Shown here piece after piece: positions 38,207 through 48,720 of a stretch of DNA of 64,000 bases. Source of the DNA: Perilla frutescens (lineage: Eukaryota > Streptophyta > Magnoliopsida > Lamiales > Lamiaceae); contig BRKX01000012.1 of assembly GCA_026008535.1 (NCBI GenBank), positions 27,681,848 through 27,745,847 on the forward strand, given 5' to 3'. Each line of letters starts with the position of its first letter. The first letter of the stretch is position 1. The translations under genes and the position numbers were made by a program. The notes under the pieces are model-generated. The model had not been told where the DNA came from. It saw only the letters and a program-made list of their open reading frames with translations, and made no database searches.

Positions 38207-38988
38207 CTGTTCATTTGTGATATATTTGAAAAAATGAAAATAATTTAAGATATATACAATAGCTTACCCTTATATTTTTATTGTTTTATAAAATGAAATT
38301 CTTAACTACTATTTGAAGCTATTTTGACTAAACTTTTTTATTTATAATAATCTGCAAATTAGATTGAAGAGCAAATTGCATTAAAAAAATGGTGCAAATG
38401 ATTTAACTTAAAAAGTGTTTATGCGGTCCAGACTTGGGAATTTATGTATTACGATGATGGAGCCTGGAGGAGTATCAACGTAGCGGCAATTTGAGCGAGT
38501 GCAAACTTCGTAAAAGATGAAAAATGTTAGATAATAATAGAGAAGAAGAGCCGAGATATAGATGATTGAGAGAAACAAAAAAAAAAAAAAAATCCTTATT
38601 TTAAAATATTCAATAATAAATTAGACATCAACTTATATAGGCAATTAATTATCTAACACCCACAGGACTAAAACATTAAAATTCTAACCTGATCTCATAA
38701 GGTAAACATTTTTTTTTTCGTCTGTGTTTGAGAAAATGCAGAAAACATTTAATAAAATAATAAACTAAGCTAATATACATAAACAATAACAATTACCTAA
38801 GATGGACTCTCCTGTGAGATTGTCTAACCAATTTCTTACATTATAAGGATCTTTATTTGATCCAGGAGAGTAATCCCCTTCCCTTTTTTTTTTCTTTTCT
38901 TTTTTAGTGGTCACTTCCCTTTTTATTTTATTTTTTCAATTTTTAATTTCTTCTTTTTTTGTAATTTTTTAATTAATTTAATTTTTTT

Positions 38989-39210
38989 ATCCGATATTTC
39001 ACACAGTGCACTCACCCGACAACTGATACTAATGCGTGAGCTCGTGCACTGCGCTCAATAATTAATTTTTTTGAAATAAATATATACCCTAAAAAGGAAT
39101 TAGTTAATCCTAAAATTAAATTGAATTAATTTTTTTTTATCCCAACATCTCGCGCAATGCACTCGTCCACCGTTGACGCGTGGGCTTGTGCATTGCACTC
39201 AATACTAAAT
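38989..39210. repeat. Dispersed GC-rich repeat, copies 2 and 3 in tandem
   Basis: Copy 2 is at 38989-39080 and copy 3 at 39139-39210. Both carry the GCACTCG, GCGTG(G/A)GCTCGTGCA and GCGCTCAAT-type words of the copy at 27881-27961, separated by the same 'ACCCTAAAA..TTAATTTTTTT' filler. Confidence 0.7.
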
Positions 39211-40431
39211 AAAGTTTTTATAAAAAATAAAAATAAAAACAAAAAAGGAAAAAACGTAATAGCCTGGGCCGCTGGGCGTGAAAAGGCTGGTGGGGCGGGT
39301 TATTTTGGGCGGATTTAGGTAATATTTGATCTATGTCTAATATAAGAGACCTGTTAGATCGTCATACAAATGTTTATCATTATGTGATATATATAACTTG
39401 TCAGGTGGTATCATTATGCTACAAACATATAAGTTTAGAACAAAAATAAAAATAAGAATATTATTTATGATGAATATTAAATTGGATTCTAGGAGCCCCT
39501 TGTATTGTTCGCTTATAACACATGCATTAATCCATATGTATAACATTGGTAATGTTAATTACATTTAATAATAATAATTAATTAACCAATAGATAAAGGA
39601 AATTAAATGAACAAACTACTCGAAATGGCTCCTTGGTCCTGACGTTTTGCACGTCATTTACACGCCAAGTCCAGTGAAAAATGGAATAAAGAGCAAAATA
39701 AGTATTAATTCGTACATATCATCTCTAGCTATTTAGAAAGGAACGAATATTAAAAAAAAATGGGGGGGAATGGAATCAAATTTAATCCTATTATATTTGA
39801 TCAAAATACAATAAATCAATACTTACTTAAAATAATTAAACTCGATCTTTGTTGGTAACACAATTTAGATTAGCATCGGTTGTATGCGAAGATTATAAAG
39901 TGGACAAACGTGAAGTTGAAATTCACTATTTTTGGATTAAATTGATTAATTATAAGATTTAGGAGAGTGATTAATTGAGGTGAACATAGGAATAAGAATG
40001 TGTAGGCTGGCAAAGCGGCAATCCCCACTCCCCGTTCGCTGCATCCAATAAGACATCTTTATTAGTCCAACGCTACGTGTCAAACGTTCATTGGCTCATC
40101 GCCAATTATTGTGGTGGAATCTTGCCGCAAACTTTTATATGCATCACTCTTACATCAGGGCCGCCTTGCCTTAGATGCGTGGCCTCACCGCGTTTTTTTT
40201 TTTTAATAATGCTAAGGAATTGATGAAATTAATTCTTCACGGAAACGAAAATAAAACATACATAGACTAATTCAGTTTAAGTATTTTAATAATAAAGATT
40301 CACGTCCCATCCAAAACGCCCAAACAATGAAACAATGAAGATTCATGTGTACAAAAAAACAGAGGTCGTTAAATATTACACATTAATTAGAAAAAGTGAC
40401 ATGGGTCAGTTATTAAGGTCGGGACAACCCT

Positions 40432-40716
40432 CTTCTTACAAGTCGATTTTGTGAGAATGAGTTAGGTCTGATATCCATTTCCAATATGGTATCAAAGTTA
40501 ACCCCAGTTTCAATATTGGGCCCCCAATATCGATCTCTCACCGGTTCTCAGCGATTTGTGGCTTAATTCCACGGTACACGTGAGGAGGCACCCAATATCA
40601 AGTTCTCCTTACAAGTTGATTTTATGAGGGTGAGTTAGGTTCAATATCCATTTCTAATAGTAACGGATCCAAAATCTTTTCTTATAATGAGTTAGGTCCA
40701 ATATTCATTTCTAATA
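40432..40716. repeat. Three direct copies of a GAGTTAGG-containing segment
   Basis: TTACAAGTCGATTTTGTGAG followed by a GAGTTAGGT..ATATCCATTTC block starts at about 40436 and again at about 40608. A shorter copy (ATGAGTTAGGTCCAATATTC) lies at about 40686. TGGTATCAAAGTTA after the first copy resembles a tRNA-Met primer site, so this may be the remnant of a small LTR element; this is unproven. Confidence 0.5.
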
Positions 40717-41246
40717 GTGCGCAGGTCCATAATTTTTTCTTAGAGGGGCGGAGCGGTAACACTTTGAACTTCATGTTTGCATGTGGAGCTAAGAAAGAAC
40801 GGTGAAGAATCCCAAAATAATTGCTAATATTTATACATTTAATTTGCTTTTATATAGCTGTGTTAATGAAAATTGCGACAATTCTATTTTTAATCTTATT
40901 TTCTTTAGTGGAATAAAGTCATTTTAATTCGACTTTCCTCCTATTTCCCCATATTAAATCGAAAAGATTGTTGTTGTTTATTAAGATAAATAATAGGAAA
41001 TAATTACTAGAACAAAATAGATTTGAAATGATGTTGTATGAACTTATTTATTCATCTCAATTAAATCGATTATGCCTAACAATAATAATTTAAAAGAATA
41101 AATTTGTACAAATTGTTTGATTTAGTTCTACTTGTATCCAATGTTGTTTTTCGCAACCAATTCATTAACAGTAGGTACACGAAAATGATGAGAATAGAGA
41201 CACTCAATTAATTTTCGAAAAAAACCTCCTCATATTCTATATTAAT

Positions 41247-41298
<52 letters not shown>

Positions 41299-42488
41299 AC
41301 CCCAAACTCAACATAATTTTAAAAATAAAAAATATTTATGTATAATATATGTAAAAAATGTTTGGGCCCCCTCCATCCACCACTGCAAAAAAAAAAAGTA
41401 TTGGAATGGAGATCTAGCATTCTCAAACAGATTAAAAAAAAAAAAAGAGGTTAAATGATTTTTACAAGAACCGTATATATACGAATTTTTGTTTTTAACA
41501 GTAATTTTAAATTACTCCTCCAAAAACACCAATTTAACATATTTTGAAAATTGATTAACACCAATTCCAATTCTACCCAAATTAAAATTGATGTGAAAAA
41601 AAAGCAATACACATATAGACCGATACATATTTTATCATAATCCCTAATTCTTAGTTAATGATCTAGTATTTTATAAGAGTTTCAATTTCTTTAGATTCTT
41701 AGGGGGGTGCAGCAGCCAACGATTAATTTCAAGCCATATATATTCATACGATTCAATTAAAATGTGTGTGCATTTAGAAAATGGGAAGGAAGATGTTTGC
41801 ATTTGCATGCCGGATGCAGAAAATGTATGCACTTTGCATGCTAATTTGAGTAAAATTTGAATTGATGTTAAATTTATAAAATATGTCGGTGCTTTTGGTG
41901 TAAGAATTTAAAGTGTGTTAAAAAATCGAAAATCATGTAAAATTCATAATTTAAAAAACCATTTAACCGAAAAAATTAATAATAAATATACATAAGTAAC
42001 TAAAAATAGTAAATAAATAAAAATAAGGAAGTGGAAATCTAGGAAATTATATCCTACCGGTTGGGGTAATCACAATTCATTTTAATAATTTTTTATTATC
42101 TATTAAATATAATTTTATTAAATTTTTAAATAGCGTATTAGTGATTGACGTACTATCCCAACCAGTAGGATAGAATTTCCGCGGAAATCTAACGAGGCCA
42201 CTGTAATCGGAAAAGGCTAGGAATATCATTATTGTTGGCGTAAAATTGCGCTTCACACCCACAAAAAGTGTTATATTGGCATTAATTCCTTGAAACATTT
42301 ATTTTTAGGAAATTCCTTAAAACACTTTGAAACACACGCATCTTGTGGAGATACACTATACGTCTTTATGGTTGATCTTCGTAAATGGTAATGTCTATCT
42401 ATGAACATACTAGGAACACAAAGAAAAACACACCATGTTTATGTTATAAGTAAATTTCATATATGTATAATGACATGTAAATCATATA

Positions 42489-42585
42489 CAGGGTCGGTCC
42501 TGAAATTTCAAGTGTCTTGTTCATATGTGAAAAATGGTGCCCCGACTTCAATAAAATAATCATAAATAAAAACAATATATGTAGG

Positions 42586-42627
<42 letters not shown>

Positions 42628-43046
42628 AATCTAAAAAGTGACATAACAATATTATTTTAATTTTTATTACATGTCATATATTAAAAAAAATGCACCTCAA
42701 AATGATTTTTTTTTCTTGAAAACCGTAAAATATGGTCGATATTTTTAAATTTTTGAAGGCTTCAGAATTATCCAACTCATGATCGAGTGCACTATCATCT
42801 ATGAAAAAAATAAAAAAAATTACTTTAAAAGTAAATTCGCTTATATAATTTTTTTCATGACTAATATTTTCAAGCAAATCTTGTTCAATAGCAATCAAAG
42901 CAAATCGATCAATCTTTATTGTGACAAACTCACTCATAAATTCTTCTAAAGGTTGAAAGAAAGTCAATATTTTTTTTATTTAGTGTATTTTAGTTATGGT
43001 TCAAAAAGTGAAAATAAAAAAAAATAGTTTGAATTTCGTTTGTGGA

Positions 43047-43087
<41 letters not shown>

Positions 43088-43316
43088 CTTTAAAAATCCA
43101 AAACAATGTGAGACTTTTGAAGTAATGAGCTAAAATCTAAATGGACTTTAAACTTATACAGATTAAACTTTGTATAAATATGATCTTTTGAATAAAAAAA
43201 TTGATGACATAATTAATAATACTATATAAATATAAAAAATTTAGTGCCCTTAAAATTCATGAAGTCTTATACGTTGCACTTCAAGCACATCCTCAAACCT
43301 CCTCTGATCATATATG
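42489..43316 (-). mobile_element. hAT-type element remnant with perfect 8-bp target duplication
   Basis: The 828-bp element lies between two identical octamers ATCATATA (42481-42488 and 43317-43324). The left end CAGGGTCGGTCCTGAAATTT is the 'GGGCCGGCCCTGA' terminus common in plant hAT elements; the right end CTCAAACCTCCTCTG is its worn complement. Inside on the minus strand are a transposase fragment and the GTGCCC words usual near these ends. (TA)n at about 42589-42620 and (AAT)n at about 43047-43086 expanded inside it. Confidence 0.82.
42674..42967 (-). pseudogene. hAT transposase C-terminal fragment
   Basis: A 97-codon frame whose N-terminal third reads IDRFALIAIEQDLLENIS, resembling the LALLSIE..LL..I segment at the end of the hAT dimerisation domain in ZMYM1-like plant transposases. 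The rest is low-complexity Phe/Ile sequence. The catalytic core is absent, so the element is not autonomous. Confidence 0.6.
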
Positions 43317-43517
43317 ACGGAGAAGACAAATTTTACCAATTTGTATATATTAGCCGACTACATTAGAAAAATCATCTACGATTATCTCAAATTAAAAAGC
43401 ATTGATGTAATTCAATTACAAATTCACTCACTTCAATATTGGACAATACTTAAATATAATAACGCATTAATTACACCTATATAATTATATACACTCACAC
43501 GCACCTAGGCATTATAA

Positions 43518-43524
43518 TATAAAT
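43518..43524 (+). promoter_or_regulatory. TATA box upstream of the 56-codon frame
   Basis: TATAAAT followed by GCGGCAGCGC, 67 bp before the ATG at 43591. Spacing suits a plant core promoter, but TATA words are frequent in this AT-rich DNA. Confidence 0.3.
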
Positions 43525-43590
43525 GCGGCAGCGCTAATAATAATTGTTACATCAAACAAGTTGGAGTAGAGAAACTGGTGATACGTTGCG

Positions 43591-43761
43591 ATGAAGCAAG
43601 AAACGACAAAAGAGATGGCGCAAAATCCGATGCAGAGCCACGTGTTTGAAATTGAGTGGGGGAAGCAAAGAAAGATGATTGGGCCTAGTGTATGTGAGTT
43701 GACGCCTCAACAACGCCAACGGAGATTACAACAACTTGCCTTTTATCAATGTTGGAATTGA
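43591..43761 (+). CDS. Small orphan open reading frame (56 aa)
   Basis: ATG to TGA, 56 aa, basic and Gln-rich: begins MKQETTKEMAQNPMQSHVFE, contains EIEWGKQRK and PQQRQRRLQQLAFYQCWN. I do not recognise it. Base composition is clearly less AT-rich than its surroundings, there are no homopolymers, and a TATAAAT lies 67 bp upstream. It could be a small gene, a terminal exon of something lost, or a decayed fragment. It has no signal peptide or membrane segment. Confidence 0.3.
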   Translation: MKQETTKEMAQNPMQSHVFEIEWGKQRKMIGPSVCELTPQQRQRRLQQLAFYQCWN

Positions 43762-44096
43762 GGGGACCATCAAATTATATCATCTCAACGTATCATCACT
43801 TTTTTTTTGACATTTTCACTCACTTATATTAACTATATATATGTTTTTTTATATCATCTCAATGTATTTATTAGTAACTCGCCATATTATATTTGATACG
43901 GCATGAAAAAAAATATTGCATGATAACTAAATACTAAAATCCTAAGGGAATAATCGATATCTAGTTATATTTATGAATTTATTGATGTTATTAATTATAT
44001 ATACAAACACAAATATTAGTAAAGTAGACCACCTCTTTCAACACCCGCTACATCACCGAAAAAAATGGTGGAATAAAAAATGGTGTGGTCGACTCG

Positions 44097-45015
44097 CTTG
44101 AGACCATCTTTATCGGTTAGGAAATCCACCGAACGTTTGGCCGCCATGTTGAAAAGTAAAATGAAAAAAAATGAAAATTGAAATGGTTGGTTTGGGCTGT
44201 TCGACCGAAATTGAAATGGTCGGTTTGAACGCTGGTCTCTCTCTCTCTCTCCTCTCCCATTATTTTATTATTTTTTTATATTTTGTATTTTTTATGTATT
44301 ATTAAAATAAATATATCCATTAGATATGTAAATTTTATTTGTCTCTATTTTATTGGATATGTAAATTTATTAGATATCTAGATATAATGCACATATTTTT
44401 TTAATAAGTTTTTTTTAAAAAAAAATATCAAAATCCGTATTTTTCATTCTCTATAAATAGAGACCATTTTTACTAAATTTCCACACCTCACAAAATAGGA
44501 TTGCAAGCTTGTCGAGCTATATGAAAACTAGGTCACAACTTCGCAAACGAGAAGCTCACTCCATTCTTCGTGACGACTTGATCGAGCACATATGGCAAAA
44601 ATTCAGCCATCAGCACTAAATTTATATTTTTTTCATCTATTTTAATCATCATTTGTTTATTTCAATTCATGTTCAGTTTATTGTTATTTATGTTCTTGTT
44701 TTGTTTATTTTGTATTTTATCATATTGTCTATTTTATAAAAAAAATTTATTTTATGTTATTACAATTTTTAATAATAATAATTATTTATTTTAATTATTA
44801 TTAATTATATTATATCTATTAATAAAAGAAAAGAAAAAATAATATATAATGTTGTAGTTGGGTGTTTGAGGTGGTTGCTGATAAACTATCAAATTATATG
44901 TGGTTGGGTTGGATAAAATAATGGTGATGTGGAAGAGAGAGAAATTAATTAAATATTGAGGGTGGTTGTCCGGTTAGGGTGTTTGCCCGGTTGCTGATAA
45001 TGGTAGTCTGAGACC
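44097..45015 (+). mobile_element. PIF/Harbinger-derived element (internally deleted)
   Basis: The left end GAGACCATCTTTATCGGTT and the right end, read on the other strand, AGACTACCATTATCAGCAA form an imperfect inverted repeat of the GAGACC..TTATC kind seen on plant Harbinger elements. Inside are a leader-like CTATAAATAGAGACC segment (about 44450) and the C-terminal codons of a Harbinger transposase (44521-44619). Most of the transposase is missing. Target duplication not resolved. Confidence 0.55.
44521..44619 (+). pseudogene. Harbinger transposase C-terminal fragment
   Basis: A 32-codon frame ending at TAA that contains LRKREAHSILRDDLIEHIW. The 'H..L..DLIEHIW' string is the usual C terminus of plant PIF/Harbinger (HARBI1/ALP1-like) nucleases. 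It starts with an ATG, but that is probably chance; the upstream nuclease domain is deleted. Confidence 0.55.
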
Positions 45016-45144
45016 AAACCTGGTCTCACTTCAACAACCTCTTTGGCCAATAGAACTTGTCTCCGTCCTATTGGCAAATTAATTTTATTTAGATTTATAG
45101 ATAAAATTATTATATGTTTTATATAATATAATAAAAATAAGTAA

Positions 45145-45645
45145 AAAAATATACCAAAATTCATATTTTTTTCATTTCTCTATTAATAGACATCAATTTT
45201 CTTATATTTCAATACATTTTAAAATTATCTATTTTTTCTCTAGTTTTTTATATATTCAAATAATAAATTTTTATTTTATGTAATTTTAGGAAATGTCGTT
45301 TAATAAGTGTGATTTTATTTTATGTAATTTTAGGAAATGCCGTTTAATTAGTGTGATTTTATTTTTTATAATTTTAGTTTGTAATATTTTTGCTATTGAC
45401 AATTTTATCCAAACAATAAATAACAAAAAAATATTTCCTTTTGGAATATTTTAATTTTCTTATTATATTTATATTTTTTTATATTATTTTTATTACGAGT
45501 AGTATTTTAAACTTAAAATAAAATAAAATTAAAAATTATACATAATGTTGTGGTTGGGTGGTCATGGATGAATATTGATGATGTTGAAAATAGATAAATT
45601 AATTAAATATTGAAATGGTTGGGTGGTTGAATGATTTGGGTGATT
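45145..45645. repeat. Diverged second copy of the Harbinger-derived family
   Basis: CTCTATTAATAGACATCAATTTT near 45177 parallels CTCTATAAATAGAGACCATTT near 44450. ATAATGTTGTGGTTGGGTGG (about 45543) and AAATTAATTAAATATTG (about 45596) parallel segments near 44850 and 44941. The order is the same, so this is a degraded relative lying in direct orientation just downstream. Confidence 0.5.
45268..45356. repeat. 44-bp tandem duplication
   Basis: Two head-to-tail units with period 44: TTTATTTTATGTAATTTTAG, then GAAATG(T/C)CGTTTAAT(A/T)AGTGTGA. Only about two bases differ between units, so the duplication is younger than the surrounding repeat. Confidence 0.85.
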
Positions 45646-45651
45646 GCTGTT

Positions 45652-45760
45652 TTTTTTTTCTCACACACCGACTTGTGGTATTAAGGAGATTTGAATTCGT
45701 GACATTTGGTTTCCAAGTAACCTCACTTCACCGCTAGGTTATCCCCACCGAGACTAGTTG
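45652..45760 (-). mobile_element. tRNA-like SINE, copy 2 (minus strand)
   Basis: Read on the minus strand it has an A-box-like GATAACCTAGCGGTGAA, the shared core GTGAGGTTACTTGGAAACCAAA, a B-box-like AATTCAAATCTCC and an A-tail (T-run at about 45650-45659). It matches the copy at 53592-53699 over its full length with scattered changes. TTGCTGTT occurs on both sides (45644-45651 and 45761-45768), a plausible target duplication. Confidence 0.82.
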
Positions 45761-45768
45761 TTGCTGTT

Positions 45769-47339
45769 ATTTGTAGTCTTAGAATTAAATACTAGATCAT
45801 AAGGGAATAATCCATATCCAGTTACTGGACATCTATGAATTTATTGGTGTTTTAAATATTATTATTTTTTTCTCACATCTTAATTGCAAGGTGATGCAAT
45901 ATTTAATAGTGTAATGTTATTAAAAAAAAAAACTCTACAAAATTATATATGGATTATTAATAATAAACAATATATACAATACAGGAAAATTATCATTACA
46001 TGGCCCGAAAGATGATTTATCTATCGATATAGAGTCTAAAAGATAGATTCTATCAATTCAATGCTTGAAAGATATAAAACTATCGATTTAAAGCTTGAAG
46101 ATTTAACGATGTTAAAATTCCATCCAACAAAAGGTGATATGGCCGTTAAATATCAACATCATTTTGATATGTCATTTTTATCCTAAATTAAATTAAATAA
46201 AAAAGCATAAATTTAATTAATTAAATTAAATAGAGGGTTTTATTATATTCTATAAATTCAATCGGAGATCCCTAGATGTTTAAATTGAATTTAACGTTTA
46301 ATTAAATGTAGTATGTAAGTGTAATACTTTTTTTTTATTTCAATCACAAAAATAATTTGATATAATTATTTTTATTTTATTTTCAATTTTGATGGGGAAA
46401 TGATTATTTTAAAAAGAGATCAGGAGAGAGAATAAAATTAACATTAATTAATTTTGTTAGTGCCTTTGTGACATCAATCAGAGGAGTTGGAATCAACGGT
46501 GTCACATGCACTATGTTTGTTTATTAAGATTTCTACATTGCTCTTGTTATAAGTGGTTGATTATCATTCATCTTTATGGCAATTCATAAATCACTTTTGT
46601 ATTTGGTTTTTCCAAGTACATTTTCAATGTTCTGGACAATGTTCATCACAATATACGTGAACGTGATTTGAACTTCCTGAAGACAGCTCAAAGCAAGAAG
46701 TTTGGATTGAGCTAAGAAGAAGACTGTTGTGCATCATGCCACAACAAAGATTGTTCAACATGTTGTGTACTATCAGCTAGCTTGAGTGATAGCCTGAAAA
46801 CAGTATGTGAACATATAAAAGATTCATATGTGCTACCTGATGTGAAGATTCAAGATCAACAATGTACATTGCAAAGTACATGGACGCCTGCATCTGAAGA
46901 GAAGACTCAAAGATCAACAATGTTCATTGTAACATTCTTGAACGTCTACATAAACATCATTTGTCCAGATTATTCTTCCAAGATCGTTGAAGCTGTTCGA
47001 AGTTGTCAACCAAGAGGAGATTCAAGATCGTTCTAGAAGATGTCTTATTCAGCTTGGAGAGCAAGTGAATGAAGACAAGACAGAATTCTAAAGATGGAAG
47101 ATATATAACTTGGAAAGTCCTGGGTTTTAGTTTCAATAAGGAAAGTTTCCTTATCAAATTAATTAATAAATTAAATATATTAATTGAATTAATTTTTGTT
47201 GGTAGCCATGGAAGTTTGCATCTATTATTGGTTTATGTCGTTGTTCTCTTTTTTTTCATATAGGTTATTATTAATTAGGTAATGCTTAGAATTATTTAAT
47301 TAGGTTAGTATTATGTTTACTTGATTAGTTTATTGATGC
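45769..47339. other. Gene-free DNA with imperfect tandem repeats
   Basis: AT-rich to 46450, then a less AT-rich stretch (46480-47110) that reads almost like coding or LTR sequence but has no recognisable protein. Two units of about 57 bp, GA(A)GA(T/C)TCAA(A)GATCAACAATG..., start at 46844 and 46901. An open frame at 46782-47036 crosses them; not called. Confidence 0.4.
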
Positions 47340-48720
47340 ACTAAATATTATGCAATTATTTGCAACTAACACAGGTCACTGCAATATATGTAGTAAATCA
47401 GATTTCGTATCCACAGAGACTGTAATATTGCTCACACTAAGTAATAAGCCAACAATTTTCTATTATCCAGACTACATGTGTCTTTGGGTTGAATTAATCC
47501 TAGACACGGATTCAAATTTATACTAGAATAATTAATTAAGAAAAAGATGGAACTAAATTAACCAAACTAAATTTCTCAGACAAAACAAACAATCAATTAA
47601 AAGATTAATCCCAGGGAATGCATGCATATGTATCCGTTATGTACTAATCCGGCCGATTCTAACAATTCTCAATTTTAATCCGATTATTGGTGGAGGATCA
47701 GAAATGTCGCTACCTGTCTCCGCCAGGTCTCAAGGTAGTCATGGATTAACAAATTAATTATCACTCTCGTCTCTAGATTAATTTGTTAACTCCTTAAAGT
47801 ATCAGATTTACCCTCCCAGAGATTCCACAAAACGTGCATCAAATTGTTCAATTAATTCCACTAGTTAATTATCTCCGCCAGGTCTCAAATTAACTAGCTA
47901 GCATGCATAGATTATTGCCACTAATCTATGCATGAAATTAAAAGCACTTGAACGAATTGAACCCAATAATCAGAAGGAAAATGTAACAAAATTAAATTAA
48001 TTCACAACTTCAACAAATTTGCAAACTCTAGAATTAATAGGGTTCTAGCCACTCATAGTAAAACTACAAACTAATAAAATCTAAATTACAAAAGTCATGA
48101 CAAAATTAAATTAAAAATATAAAACAACTTATGCCGAATGTTTGAATCTTCAATTATGATAATCCTCCGTCTTCTCAGCTCTTCTCTGCTAAAACATAGG
48201 ATAAAAAGTGTGTGGTTTTTCGTTCAATATGACCCCTTAAATAGTAGATGGAGTGAGGCCCACAGAAGGAAGGAGAGCCCGATCCGGAAGGAAACTCGTC
48301 CCTGGTCCCCGATTGGAGCACGGTCCGTGCTCTTTTCCCTTCAATTGCTCGTGTTGGCCAAGACAGGAGCACGATCTGTGCTCTTCGGCAACACTTTGAA
48401 CCGTGGTGTATTGCGGAGCACGGCCGTGCTCTGCCTTGCACGGTCCGTGCTCTCCTCTTCTCGCCCAGAACTTCATTTTCTCAGCTCGTTTCACTTTCCA
48501 AACCATCTTCAACCACTCTCTTACTTCATTCTCTTCAAAAACCACTCGAGAATGCCATTTTTCCTGCCAAAACTCGATTAACCTGTGATAGAATCCAAAT
48601 ACACCAAAGCAAGTAATTAAATCACAAGTTACATGCAATTGATACAAAATGAACTTAAAATGGTACCCGAATTGCATGTAAACCCCAGGTTTATCAATCC
48701 CCCCAAACTTAACCTATTGT
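47340..48720 (-). repeat. Unclassified high-copy-style plant repeat, possibly LTR-derived
   Basis: Contains phrases that recur in plant interspersed repeats: TCGTATCCACAGAGAC near 47406, CTCCGCCAGGTCTCAA twice (about 47718 and 47873), and CCCCCCAAACTTAACC near 48699. No protein domain is visible, so superfamily and orientation are uncertain; the strand given is a guess. It holds the palindrome cluster at 48316-48452. Confidence 0.4.
48316..48452. repeat. Cluster of four GAGCACGGTCCGTGCTC palindromes
   Basis: Near-perfect palindromes at 48316-48332 (GAGCACGGTCCGTGCTC), 48367-48383 (GAGCACGATCTGTGCTC), 48416-48431 (GAGCACGGCCGTGCTC, perfect) and 48438-48452 (GCACGGTCCGTGCTC). Spacing is about 51, 49 and 22 bp. 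The GC-rich cluster is set in AT-rich DNA inside the 47340-48720 repeat. Confidence 0.92.

Larger units (their letters stand above)
37561..42480. other. Gene-free, repeat-rich DNA
   Basis: Contains an inverted-repeat MITE (37939-38206), two copies of a dispersed GC-rich repeat (38989-39210), a segment of direct repeats (40432-40716), a slightly GC-richer stretch at 40000-40200 with CCAAT motifs but no reading frame, and long (TA)n at about 41250-41296. No conserved protein was found on either strand. Confidence 0.5.

Noticed and set aside
46782..47036. 84-codon frame of nearly normal composition
   Set aside because: It crosses an imperfect 57-bp tandem repeat and matches no family I know; it is more likely part of an old repeat.
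48138..48581. 147-codon frame with repeated ARSVL words, and overlapping minus frames
   Set aside because: The apparent peptide repeat is simply the GC-rich palindrome read as codons. No domain is visible and three frames are open over it.
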